64,000 nucleotides of DNA from Gracilariopsis chorda (GCA_003194525.1 NBIV01000052.1:248001-312000); one strand, 5' to 3'. Positions 20,272 through 30,993 are shown, numbered from the stretch's first letter. Numbers and translations: made by a program. Notes: a model not told the origin generated them from the letters alone.

Positions 20272-21108
20272 TGCGCTGCGTGCCCCAAGTCGCATTGGCG
20301 CCCCCTGTGCGCCACCGCCGATGCTCTTGCCACACCAACGGCTGCAATTTTCAGCACCCGCCACGCCGTCCACGTTGTGCCGTGTGCCACGTGTCCACCA
20401 ACCCGCCTTCCTCCCATTTGTTTAACAACAACCACTTCACCTGCTAGCCGCCACGCTCGCCTCATCTCACGCTTCGTCACTGCCGTCGGCAGCGCCCATG
20501 AGAAGGCGCCGCTGTGTATCAAAATTACCCCCAGATGCGACTCCGACCGTATGCGCGCGCGTTCTGGCGCATACTTTGGCCAGCTTGCAAACGCTCAGCG
20601 CTGCGTTATCAGCCATGGAATCGCCATCCATGGCCATTCCAATGTCAGCCATTTCCGACTGCCCACTTTGCAACTTGCAACGGGTGCATTTCCATGGCTC
20701 GCTCAGTACTTCACATCAAATTGCGCGCTACAAGCAATCAATATTCAATTCAAATGTACTGGTAGTGTCCTTTTTCGAACGATACACCCAACTTTGGCGC
20801 TTCGCTGTATCCTTCGAAACGCACATTGAGTGAGCTGCTGCAACTCAAGCAAATAGAGAGTTGTCTCGCTCTAATATCACCTTCACATAGGGAGGAGCGG
20901 AAAGCAAACGAAACAGTGCAACTTTACTTCATTAATGAACACCCCATTCCGCTTGCAAACAACCACGTAGCGCCGACAACCCATCAAGTACCAGTTACGC
21001 TGCAAATCGAGTTCAACCCTTGGGGCACGACACACCAAATTAGGTACCGAGCCGGAGGCGGGCGACCAATTTTGCTGCCGAGTGCCCAATATTTCCACCA
21101 CATTTTCA

Positions 21109-21116
21109 ACATAAAG
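21109..21116. repeat. 8-bp target-site duplication, left copy
   Basis: ACATAAAG immediately before the left inverted repeat, identical to 23759-23766. Eight bases is the duplication size made by hAT transposases. Confidence 0.95.
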
Positions 21117-21143
21117 CAGGCCCGTAACTATGACTGACTAACT
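21117..21143 (+). repeat. hAT left terminal inverted repeat
   Basis: CAGGCCCGTAA followed by ATGACT and CTAAC blocks, pairing with the right end at 23732-23758. Confidence 0.92.
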
Positions 21144-21358
21144 AGCGTCAAAGATACATAGCATTGACTTAACTAACTAGAGCAAGAAAAGTCATTGTAA
21201 GTCATTAGTCAGTTCACATGCACACGTTGAACAACTCATAGAGATGTCCCACGTGCTGCACCTTGGAGATCGAGCAGTCGTTATTCCGTCAGAGCTCGTG
21301 ACTCGGCCGCTCAGAACCGACATCTTGTCGTACTTGAGCCGAAAACCACCCAAGCAAC

Positions 21359-23668
21359 ATGCCCCAGCAAGAACAAGGCCGGACAGTAACGCTTTCGGCT
21401 TCCGCAGTAATTGCCAAACAAAATGCTCAACAAAGGAAACGGCGTGGGCCTGGAAAAGGTAAGGGATCAAGCGCAAAGAGTTCAATCTGGAGCACAGTTG
21501 CTGCCAAGATTATCCAAGCAGAACGACCAAAGTTTCAATGTGAGGTTTGTGGCCTCATACGCAGTATGAATCAATCTTATTCAAACAGCAACATTGTATT
21601 ACATTAAAAGACATATCACAAACGTTTATATGATCAACTGGAATATCACGGATCCCAAAACGGTACGAAAACACTACTAAGAAAGCTTATAAAGACGGAA
21701 AAAGAAAACCAAGAACGCAGATCTTCGCTACATCCACTTCAAAGATTTTTCACCACTGAAAATGCCACGCAGGTACGTGAAAACCAGTTGCATTTCGTGC
21801 CTCCCAAGACGATTCAAACCGTGGCCATCGTACTCTTTGGATGTTTGAGTGAGGTATCTTTTTCCAAAATTGGTTCTCCCGAATTCCAAGGCTTGGTAGA
21901 TCTTTTTAGCGGACGCTTTCAATACTGCAGCTCTCATAGCATTGATTCGTACACTGTGCCAACTTACAAGGCAGTTTGCTGTCTGCTTCGTGATAAGGTG
22001 AAAAAGGGTAGAACGGGATCAGTGACATTTGACGCCTGGAGTGCCGCACTTGGAGCACCAATAATGGGCGTAACATGGCACTTTGTTGACGAAAATTGGA
22101 AACTGTGTTCGATACCGATTGCCTCATTGAACATCAACGGTCTCCCCAAAAACAGTGAACAGCTCTGCGCCGTCTTGCAAGAGATAATGTCTACTAATCT
22201 GTTGGTGGGTTCTGATGATATAGTAGTATAAACAGTGACATCCGATAACGAGGCAGCCACAGCAAGGGCTGTCGATCTCTTTACGAGTTTTGGTGGTTCA
22301 ATTCGCTGCGTTGTCCATACCTTGGCATTGGTGGTCAACGATGTCTTCGTCGATGGCACTCCCTGGCAGACTTTCATGAACCATATCAACAAGATCACGT
22401 CCTATTTCAACTTCCATCCAAAAGCTAACATGCTTTTGAGAGAGAAGCAGCGCAGTGAGGGTATTACTGAGGATCGTCTACAGCGTCTGAAACACGATGT
22501 GCCTACTAGATGGCACTCCCGGCTTGGTGCTATGACCACATATCTCTCCAGGCTTTTAAATATTTCTGAGGTTGCTCAGGATCTTGGTGTATCATCAACC
22601 GATCTTCCGAGTCTTTCCAGTGAGCAAGTTACATGTTTAGTGGAGATAGTGTCGGTCTTAAAGGAAGTAAGGCGTGTGGCACGGCAACTGGAAGCCGACA
22701 AGTACGTTACAATGTCACGCGCTCCACGACTAACGCACGAGCTGTATGAGACTCTTCAAATTATGTCTGGAGACTTGGTGCCCTCTTCTAGAGGCTTCTA
22801 TGAACCTCAGGACACTACAGATGCATCTTTATTTTCTGATACTGAGAGCACTGCGATGGCACTGATTCCCAGTTCTGCAGTGTCAGATGCCGGAAGAGAT
22901 GACGCAAGGAAAGTACGCTTGGTGAAGTCGCCGGCTCGTGAACTTTGCCAAAAACTATGTCATGCGCTGCACATTCGTCTAGGTGATCTTTGGGAACCTG
23001 TGAGATCTGATCTCTTTTCGTGGCGTGATGTAAACTCGGAAGTCATTTCGAGTGGTGAGGTGAGTATTCCGGCAGCATTTAATGTGGCAAGGCGTGTGGT
23101 GTTGTTTCATTTAGCCGCCATTCTTGATATCAACGAATGCGAACTGGATTTTCTACGGGAAAGTGAGCAAGATAAGGAAGTTTACTTTTCGAATTTGTAT
23201 GGCAGTCTAGTGCGAGAAGTTCTGGAACTCGATGAGTCTGTTCTTTTGTCTGCGGATTCCCTTAAAGTTCTTTTTCGCCTATTTCATCAACAAATGCGGG
23301 CCAAACTGAAGCGACAGGGGCGAAGGAATCCAAACGAAGCATTGTTGTTTTGGAAAGCAGCAAATGAATCAAGTGGTGTTGTTAGTCCTGTGCCGTTCAA
23401 TATGATAGCCAGAGCGTTTCTGGCTGCTCAGGCATCTTCTGCTGCTGCTGAACGTTTGTTCAGCGATCTCGGACGGCGGGAAGGATCTACATCTCAATCT
23501 ATACTTTCTAGTACGGCAGAAATGTGTGAGATGATTCGCGTGTTTGTTCGAAGTGAGTTAGAAGCAATCAATTTGACCCAGGCCGGTTTGGTTCATCCGA
23601 AGGGTGAGATGTTCAAGAAAGTTTCTCGAAGAATTGCAAGGTTAGTCTGGAAGGAGATGGATGACTGA
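21359..23668 (+). pseudogene. hAT transposase with BED zinc finger, two nonsense codons
   Basis: One frame of 770 codons from the ATG at 21359, broken by TAA at codon 83 (21605-21607) and TAA at codon 291 (22229-22231), with no indel. The BED finger has Cys61, Cys64, His82 and His87; the first stop falls directly after His82, where relatives have a Leu codon, so one T-to-A change explains it. The catalytic RNase-H-like domain shows Asp225 (FDAW) and Asp296 (TSDN), then the CVVHTLALVVND and DVPTRWHSR motifs. The C-terminal dimerisation region is clear (PFNMIARAFLAAQASSAAAERLFS). The length is normal for the family. The absence of frameshifts indicates recent inactivation. The enzyme cut and pasted the element at its CAGG-starting ends. 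Confidence 0.92.
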
Positions 23669-23731
23669 TTCTATGACTACAATGACTAACATGTCCTTCA
23701 ATGCCATGACTAGTAGGATCGGATTGTGACT

Positions 23732-23758
23732 TGTTAGTTAGTCATCTTTACGGGCCTG
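23732..23758 (-). repeat. hAT right terminal inverted repeat
   Basis: Ends ...TTACGGGCCTG, the complement of the left end. Confidence 0.92.
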
Positions 23759-23766
23759 ACATAAAG
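23759..23766. repeat. 8-bp target-site duplication, right copy
   Basis: ACATAAAG, identical to 21109-21116. Confidence 0.95.
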
Positions 23767-23924
23767 TGCTTATCTCACTATCTCAGCTTCAAATAATTGA
23801 TATTTCATTCGCCCCACAGTTTAAATGTCTCATATTTCAACTGTTCCAGTGCTAAAAGTAAAGTAATCGCTTCGCAGCCTAATGTAAAACACTAGCCACT
23901 AAGTATGACCAACCGTAGGCTATC

Positions 23925-24035
23925 AAACAGCTACAAACTGTCATCACGTAGTGTACACGTAGCGACACACAATAAAGTCCCTGCCCGCCTGCGAGACCGC
24001 CAGAGGAAAGGGAGCATCCATTCTCTCTTGTCTCA
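23925..24035 (+). mobile_element. 5' LTR remnant of short-LTR copia-like element
   Basis: From about 23940 the sequence matches the 3' LTR at 27188-27281 (shared TCATCACGTAGTGTACACGT block, AATAAAGTCCCTGCCC polyadenylation block, end in TCTCA). The first about 80 bases of the LTR are missing or diverged. Confidence 0.7.
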
Positions 24036-24377
24036 GGTTATGGGCACCAGTACGCCACAGCGCCACAAACATAAAAAATCGCAATCGATCCGCGGTCAGA
24101 GCGTTGCTCCCGTGTTTCCCGGTCAAAGCGTTACTCCCACATTTCCCTGTCATCCACCGTCGTTTTTTCACCTCACGGACCCTAAAGAACGTGCCTAATA
24201 CCGTTAAAATAGTTTTATCTGGTCAGATTTGTGGTCAAAAGCCAAAATCCAAACCAGCAGCTCTAGTTACACAATGAGAGGGCTTTCTCAATCTATTTAC
24301 CGTGCAATGCCAATTGCTCATCCTTCCTAGCGGTATACGGAAGACCCCGTTCAACTCACTGCTCAACATTATATCCA
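24036..24377 (+). other. Leader of the copia-like element
   Basis: Begins GGTTATGGGCACCAG just after the LTR, where a primer-binding site is expected, but the matching tRNA is not identified. No coding content is seen. Confidence 0.4.
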
Positions 24378-25561
24378 GTGGAGAGAAACCTTAACAATAT
24401 TCTTACGGAACATGAATATAAACAACTTCTTTCCATCACATTTCAACCCACGACCAGCGAAAGGCAGAACGCGACCCCCAATTTCCGCCGCGTCATTACA
24501 AAAAGCATCACTCAAGATGTTAATCACATGCTTGCCGATCTTACGCTCTTCACTCAGTCTCCAGCAGCAATAGTTCAAGGTATCAAACGCGTAATTGACA
24601 GGCAATCAGCTTAAAATTACGTTAGCCTCAGCAATGAAGCAATGAACCTCTGCCGTACTGGAACTATCTCGGAATACATTGCAAGCCACCTTGCTATTCG
24701 CCGCAAACAAATGTCAGCCAATAATCCTGGAATATCCGACGAACGCGTGACCGTGAACTACATTTTTTTAGGACCTTGTGAATGACCATCGTGTTATTCA
24801 ACGAGCTGCCACTATAATGCTTGACACACCCCCAACCACCATTAGTGAAACCCAACACCGCCTAGAACAATACAAAAGCATTCTAAATCAACAAGAACCC
24901 ACCTCACATCAATTCCATTGTTTCACACAAACTCTGCCTATAACCCGCCTCTCGCATTCATATCGTGGCCGCAGTCGTGGACGAGAAACATATGGCCAAT
25001 CCCGTGGCTGTGAGCTTCGACAAGCAATAGAAGACATCAATACGAAGCTCTAATCATTGCAACAGAATAGGGCACGCAGAGGATGTGGTAGAAACCGTGG
25101 AGCCTCATCTGCCAACCGAGCCACTACCCATACCGACACAGTATCAGCAGAGATTCTACAAGCCATCCAAACCCTCAAAGAACTGCCCAACACGCAGACT
25201 GCAGTTAACGAGCAACCACGTAGGTACACTCTAGATTCAGCCGCTAACCCCACCATTATCAGCCACAAAACGGCAGACGAAACTAACCTCCCTACACCGA
25301 CTACCACACAAACTGCCACTTCTACTGTTTAGACCAAGACAAAGGGAGTTTGAGAATACTCAGTAACACTGGAACTGTGTTTCGCATTCCAAGTCTCATC
25401 AACGAAGATATTAAAAGCAACCTCATCTCCATGCACGCCATCGCACAGCTATGCGGCCCCGTTGTCTTTGCCCCACAATTTGCGGTCATATTGAGCCGTA
25501 CAAGGCCGCTCCGTATACTAGGTCCTGCGACATGGAAGAACAACTGCTACACATGTGGTGC
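24378..25561 (+). pseudogene. Copia-like Gag and protease, degraded
   Basis: Gag-like sequence starts at 24378 and, after a TAA at 24612-24614, continues in frame (SEYIASHLAIRRKQM, then ISDERVTVNYIFLGP). It changes frame at about 24780 to a segment with an Arg/Gly-rich RGRSRGRETYG. A protease-like YTLDSAANPTII appears at about 25235, with DSAA where active enzymes have DS/TGA. A later frame (25350-25560) has the protease C-terminal hallmark NLISMHAIAQLCG. At least three stops or shifts show that it is dead. It ends at about 25561, where the hairpin array starts; no integrase follows. Confidence 0.6.
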
Positions 25562-25565
25562 AATG

Positions 25566-26378
25566 CCCCAAAGGGGAAAAACACCGAAAGACGTTCGGGA
25601 TCTTCCTCTCACGAGGTGAACCCAGTTGGGTAGAGCCCTCCCAGAGATGTCACGGCGAAGCCGGTTTGTAAGACCAGGGACACCTGTCGCGACTCGCGCA
25701 GGGAGGTGAAGGCGAAGAATCGGTATCCGCGTGAGCGGGGTGTGATCCTCAGTAGAGGTATGTTTCCACGTAAGTGGGGGTGTGTGAGCGGATGCGCACA
25801 CGAGGGCCGCGGATAGCGGGAGGTGCTACCCTAAAAAGGGGAAAAGGAAGGGCGAAGAGGAGCAAGAGAGGACGAAGTGAGTCGCGAGGGTGATGGGGAC
25901 GAACGGCGATGCCGGTAACAATATCCCTATACAGGGCGAAACACCAATGCAATTGGAATAATATGACTCCCAAGGATGGGCCTCTTTAGATGTGCAAGGG
26001 GGTTAGATGTCCCGTGATTTACGGCGTTTCCCTCCAAGGAGGAGTAGAACACGCGCGCAAGCGGCAACAACTAGAGCCAATTCCCCAGGTTGGGGTCCCT
26101 TGTTGGGGAAGGTTTACTGGTGCGACGGCAGTGCACCGTCGCACTAAGTACTAGCTTCCCAGAAATGGGTGTGAAAATAATAAATAATATTAACTAAAAT
26201 ACTCCACATTTCGTGGCAACATCCACTACTGTGGCCAACCGCCAATTGACCCAAAACCGTGTCCCACGTGTCCATACCCACCATTGTGGGGCGTAGTTCA
26301 TATACACACTACACAACCGATAATATCGGGAAAACGATCAAGTGCCAGGAATCCCTCCCTGAGGGCGTTGCACTACAA
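25566..26378. other. Mini-hairpin array 1
   Basis: About 800 bp packed with at least 26 small perfect inverted repeats, most of the form CCNN, loop of 3-5, NNGG. Examples: CCGAA/TTCGG 25584-25598, CCGC/GCGG 25727-25738, CCTC/GAGG 25747-25758, CCAC/GTGG 25766-25777, CCCT/AGGG 25829-25840 and 25925-25936, CCAAT/ATTGG 25944-25956, CCGT/ACGG 26012-26024. Also CCCA(GAAA)TGGG 26158-26169, CCAC/GTGG 26204-26216 and 26223-26234, CCCAC/GTGGG 26277-26290 and CCGAT/ATCGG 26317-26329. The longest stem is 8 bp at 26121-26143. Stem sequences differ from one another. Only a purine-rich stretch (about 25841-25900) lacks them. No ORF with a domain is present. It sits between the protease and RNase H parts of a copia-like element. 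Confidence 0.85.
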
Positions 26379-26407
26379 CACACTCAACCTCCGAACCAAT
26401 TCATCCT

Positions 26408-27030
26408 TTGCCAGCACGTCCATCACAGACACATCGGCCACACAAACCCAGCTCCCAAACACTAAACCACGTGCTACCCGGGCATCGCTACTACCGGCAG
26501 CACCTCCATCCACCAAACGCTCCACCAAAAAGAGTGTGCGCTGCACAGCTTCATTCTGCCCCACACCCCTCGCCCGTGTTATCCCACAGCCAAAACTCCA
26601 AAGCTCCGATCATCCAAACTCAGAGCTACCCAAATGGTACCTTATTCTCAACCACGCATTTTGTACATGAGAAACTGGTCTCCTGGTCCTCTCGAAAGCA
26701 ACCGATCCCAGCGCTTTCAACGTGTGAATCAGAATATGTTGCAGCCACAGCCGCAACGAAAGATACAATTCTATTCAGACGTATACCCCGCTTTCTTTGT
26801 TTTACCATAACCGCACCTTCTCCACTTTACGTGGACAACCAAGCCACTTTCTCAGTTGCTCTAAACCAAGGAGCAACAAAATGGCGAAAGTACATCGACT
26901 TGCGCCACCACTATCTGCGCCATCACATACGCGCAAATAACATTTCTGTCAAAAATGTTTCCTCCACGGACCAATGAGCGGACATCCTCACGAAACCACT
27001 CAAGTCTCATGCGTTTAAACGTAATCTTTG
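26408..27030 (+). pseudogene. Copia RNase H and pol C-terminus, degraded
   Basis: In one frame: GTLFSTTHFVHEKLVSWSSR, then STCESEYVAATAATKD and YVDNQATFSVALN, then KYIDLRHHYLR and, after an in-frame TGA at 26975-26977, ADILTKPL. These are the standard end motifs of copia pol (SWSSRKQ, SEAEY-like, DNQ, KHIDxxxHxxR-like, TKPL). The reverse transcriptase that should precede is absent; the sequence upstream to 26378 has no RT motif. Confidence 0.8.
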
Positions 27031-27088
27031 AATTCTCCGCATTCAATCACCTCGCACAGCCGTGCAATGACCCGGCCACCCTAGAAAA

Positions 27089-27281
27089 TGTTTGACATCG
27101 AAGCGCACTCACCTCTTCGCGCCGGAGGGCGTGTCATCACGCACTGACGTGCGCTCTCAAACAGAGGCGAGCACATTATCACGCTTTCATCACGTAGTGT
27201 ACACGTAGCGACACACAATAAAGTCCCTGCCCGCCGGCGACACCACCAGAGGGAAGGGGGCATCAATTCTCTCCTCTCTCA
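27089..27281 (+). mobile_element. 3' LTR of short-LTR copia-like element
   Basis: Starts TGTTTGACATCG directly after the pol end and an A-rich purine tract (CTAGAAAA), and ends TCTCTCA. It holds AATAAAGTCCCTGCCC. It is 193 bp and matches the 5' remnant at 23940-24035. Confidence 0.75.
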
Positions 27282-30194
27282 TGTGGGCGCCATCACGAGA
27301 CGGTGACGCAGGGGGCCAAAATAAATGACAAAATAGCGTAAGAAAGGTGTTCCTCGTAGCTCAAAGCCCCAAAGAAATGAAACGACAGGAACAAAAGATC
27401 AAAAGAACAACCAATGCAGGGACCAAAAGGACTCAACCTGCAACTATAAAAACAAATACAAAAGAAGAGCACAAGGCGCAATCCAAAAAACAACTTCTTG
27501 ATACTTCCTGAAACGGTGCAACACCCAAGAATTATTTCAGGGGTCACTAAGAGTCAGACTCCTGGCTTTCAGTAAGACACTCCGGATGTGAAGTGATTTC
27601 TGCAGCCTACCCACTTCTGCACCAACCAGAAGCAGGTGCGTACAATTCTTACAGTGCTTCCAAAGGAGAGTTATTGACAGCGGAATATGCTTTCACTGTA
27701 TACCCAATCTGGCCCTTTGCACGAGAGGTTGCACGGCACGTCGCCTGCGGACAGCTTCCCGTCCAGCACCTTTGTCCGGAAACCACCAGGTCTTTCGACC
27801 GTCACTGTTATCCGAGCAAAGCTACGGTGGGGGCTCACAGACGACAGAAGCTCCTTTGGTACACACTACCCGTCTCCCATCCACTCCCAGGGCGGTTCAA
27901 CTGGTCTCAGTGACGGTAATGCCCCACCCTATGCATTCACAAAGCGGCGAGCGCCTCACTAAGTGCGGTGGAGAGTTGATGGTTGATAGTAAAAGTTGAG
28001 ACAGTTGTGGGGGTGAGGAATTTCTTATGTCGTTCCCGAGATGAGTCCAGACCGAAGTCCGAGACTCAACTCGCCCTTTTAGAGTCAGAAAGCACGCAAA
28101 AAAACACAGAAACGCAATACTACTTTCTACTTGCTCATGTGTGCGTCTAGGTTACTCCATTGGCTTCCAGAATCCTCTGGAGCTGCACACTAACCAATAG
28201 TAATCTAGCAACTGGCGCCTTCATCACCGAAATATAGTGGTAATGCTGGGCCAGCGACGCTTAGAATGCTCCAGACACTGCTGGAGCAGTCCACACGTCT
28301 GTTCCAGCAGTGCTGGAACATTCTACCACCTTCGCCACCGACATCTCACAAACAAACCAGAAAACAAGAAATAATGATAATTAGTTCAATCCACACACAA
28401 CGCGTGTAGCATTAGATCTGTCACGCAGTCCCTCCCTCTAACTTGACGTGGAGAACACGAGAGGGGGAGTCTATGTGAGATACCATCTCATTTTCTGAGA
28501 ACCACCCGCCTTTCGTTGCTTCCACCACCATCCCTGACTTTATTATACCCGCGGCCCCACCACAGTTGACCATCGCTTCTCCTGCACCAACATCTTTTGC
28601 TGCCCTCCCCCGCCGCAACTGCAGCCAGCTCTTCACGACCGTCAAAAACAGCCCAGAAATGGAGACAAAATAACCTCAGCGTCCCCTCGCAAGCGGTTCC
28701 GAACACGCACCTCACACTCACATACGGCTTGCGCTCCCACCTCCCAACCACGACAAACTGCGTTGAATAACGTTCAATGCAGGCTGGACGTTGCTGATGT
28801 TACAATGGCAGGTTCGCAGTGATAGTAAATGCCCCTTGTTACCGGCTTTAATGCCGCACGCAATGCTACAAGGCTTCCTCAATACTTCAGCACAGCATAT
28901 TTTAAAGGGGATCTCTCCATTTCATATGCCCATGCACTTTTTGCGGCAATTAAGTGCGCCCAAGTGTCCGTAACATCATGAGAAGCGAAACGCGCCCCTG
29001 GCTTTTCTTCTAGTTTTCTCTCCCCGGTCGAGCTTTGCTTGCTCTTCTGCATCTGTTTGCGTTTGTGTTGACACCCACGCCGCGAGCGCTCCCACCTTTT
29101 GCAGCCGCTGGTTTGGGAAAAAACAAAATAGAGGCAAAGCTGTCAGCAAGCATGATCATTCATTCATTTAAACGAGTGTTAAACACAAACAATAGAAATG
29201 GGATGGGATCGATGTTCCGCAGACAATTGCAGTTTGACGAAATCACCAAACCACGAAGAAGCTTACGCAAATAGAATGTACGCGCTTGAGCTTTCAGATA
29301 ATCGATTTATATAACGGTCAACTGTACAAGTTGTCTCTTTATCAGCGATGTGGCATAGGACTTTCTCTAGTTCTTCTAATAAAGAAGAGAATAATCCAAA
29401 GCCCTCGACGCGGTCCGGGACCGGTGGTTGACACGATGCTGCTGGAATCATGTGGTGCCATCACCAGATATAATATATTGCTACAAAATTGCCCTAAGAA
29501 GAACAGTACCTTTGCCGAGCTGGTTTGCCATGGAAAAGATGTGTCACATGACATGTTATCGAGAGTAAGTGCTTAGACCTATTATGTAAAACTGGAGTTA
29601 TTCATATAGAAGAATGGTACGTAGAAGCCCGAGCTTCGCAGCCTCCAAGCCAACTCGGGCCAGACCACTTCTCTTTCCTCTTGCAACCCCCACCTTTCAT
29701 TAGAGCTATCTGCTCCTCCTTACCTCCAAGACTACTCTACTCCACTTTCCCTCCGTAGCTGTGCAGCTCCATCTCCTGCATATCGCGAGAGATTCGGCTG
29801 CCTCGGTCTTTTATGAGACCAGCCGGCATATTCATCACTACCACATAGCGTCTGCTGGACTTCAAGTGTTGGTCGGGCACGTTACCAAGTTTGCTCCAAG
29901 CCACGCACTAGGCCCAAGGTCTTTTTCGTGCATGTCTGGTGAACACTTTCGTATCTATATTGCGCCAGTTTTAAGGTTTTGTTTGCACATCTGTTTTCAC
30001 CGTGGTTCTTCTCTACCACTACTACTGGGCCACGGTCTGGTGTACGCCTCTATCATCATCTATTTCTGCCTTGCCTTAGTTGGAGCCGTGCATTTCTGGC
30101 ACCTATCACTGCAGTGCTTACGTTCCTATTAATCTTTCTCGGTCTACTATCCATTGGTGTGGTGCCAAACCGTGAGTTAATGGAGGAAACTCGC
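27282..30194. other. Non-coding stretch, no convincing gene
   Basis: ORFs are short and lack domains, including 29761-30132. A near-perfect inverted repeat lies at 28263-28324 and a smaller one (CCAGA/TCTGG) at 28167-28180. Otherwise nothing is recognised. Confidence 0.35.
28263..28324. repeat. 26/27-bp inverted repeat forming a long hairpin
   Basis: The left arm starts AGAATGCTCCAG and the right arm ends CTGGAACATTCT; the arms pair except for about three positions around a 9-nt loop. Internal CCAGCAGTGCTGG is itself palindromic. Confidence 0.85.
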
Positions 30195-30993
30195 TACCCC
30201 GGAAGGGATATCTCAAGGTGTTCAGCCTTGCTCCCCTGTATGGGGCGATTCAGCCGTAGACCCCTCCGAGGAGTCGGCGCGTGCCAGTCGTAACTACAGG
30301 CGCCTACGTCCTGCCTTACAGATGGGGGTGTGTAAGATGGCTTAGAACCGGGGATCCGGATGTGCCGGGCCACGGCTATCTCCAGGGACCAGAAATGGGC
30401 GGACAACGACAAGCCGCACTGTGGAGCACTGACTCGTGACAACGATAAATAATCCCGAGACTTCGGGGCAAACCTGGATACAGGGTGGAGTAACATGAGC
30501 CGTAACACGGGTAAGTAGACCAAAATAAAGAAACAAATAAAGAAACAATTACCGTTACTAACGGGTGGTCACTGCTCGGAGAAACGAGGGCGATAACTTG
30601 ACCGGGAACGGTGGCGACACTCTTCGAAGTCAGAGTCATAGCCGTACACCAACGCTAGAATTAGAGCCAAGTCCCTCGATGGGGTTTTGTTTTGGGGAGG
30701 AGCGGCGGCGGCCGCCCCCTTAAATACCGTAGCTAAATATATTCAGTGTAATGCACTAAGTATTCCGGCACAGCCGGGCAGTACATTCACGTGTGCTACT
30801 TGGCCCGTGGGCACGGAGCATTCCACTAGTTGGGAGCATCACGTCCCACGTGTACTATTATTACCCTCTACACAGAGGTACCCCCTAATGGGGACGTCAG
30901 GTGCCGGATATTCATATACAACCTATCAACCCCGGGGATACCGGCATCCCGTTATGAAAAACGGTTTGATCCCCTCGTTCTGATGGTACATTG
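30195..30993. other. Mini-hairpin array 2
   Basis: At least 22 small inverted repeats in about 770 bp: CCC(GGAA)GGG 30198-30207, CAAGG/CCTTG 30214-30230, CCCC/GGGG 30233-30245, CCGG/CCGG 30348-30359, GCCG/CGGC 30364-30376, CCA(GAAA)TGG 30389-30398 and CCCGA/TCGGG 30454-30467. Further ones: CCTG/CAGG 30473-30484, CCGT/ACGG 30500-30510, CCGTT/AACGG 30552-30564, ACCG(GGAA)CGGT 30601-30612, CCGGC/GCCGG 30765-30777, CCTCT/AGAGG 30865-30878, CCCC/GGGG 30882-30893 and CCGTT/AACGG 30949-30964. Linkers resemble array 1 at several places (TAGAGCCAA before a CCC..GGGG stem, GCACTAAGTA, GTCCCACGTGT, TTCATATACA, TTGCACYACAA), in the same order. No copia coding sequence flanks this copy. Confidence 0.82.

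Larger units (their letters stand above)
19642..21108. other. Downstream region of AN1 gene; possible spliced exon
   Basis: It starts with C/CT-rich 3' sequence. It contains an AATAAA at 20059, a candidate intron at 20195-20271 and a short Cys-rich frame to 20447. From 20450 to 21108 no domain or repeat is seen, up to the hAT target duplication. Confidence 0.4.
21117..23758 (+). mobile_element. Complete hAT DNA transposon, 2642 bp
   Basis: Both ends are defined. The left end starts CAGGCCCGTAA and the right end is its complement. Over 27 bases the inverted repeats match at all but about four positions. A perfect 8-bp duplication (ACATAAAG) flanks the element. Several TGACTAAC-like subterminal motifs recur just inside both ends, as expected for transposase binding sites. 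The single gene inside encodes a BED-finger hAT transposase with two nonsense codons, so this copy is probably dead in cis but may still be mobilised by an intact relative. Confidence 0.95.

Noticed and set aside
25566-26378. CRISPR-like array
   Set aside because: There is no repeated unit and no equal-length spacers; stems differ in sequence, and the host is a eukaryote.
25566-26378. Group I or group II self-splicing intron
   Set aside because: No P7/P3 core, no GTGYG start and no domain V pattern were recognised, and a chain of separate small hairpins does not match either fold.
29761-30132. 123-codon ORF before array 2
   Set aside because: Hydrophobic stretches but no signal peptide at the start, no family motif, and a competing frame of similar length.
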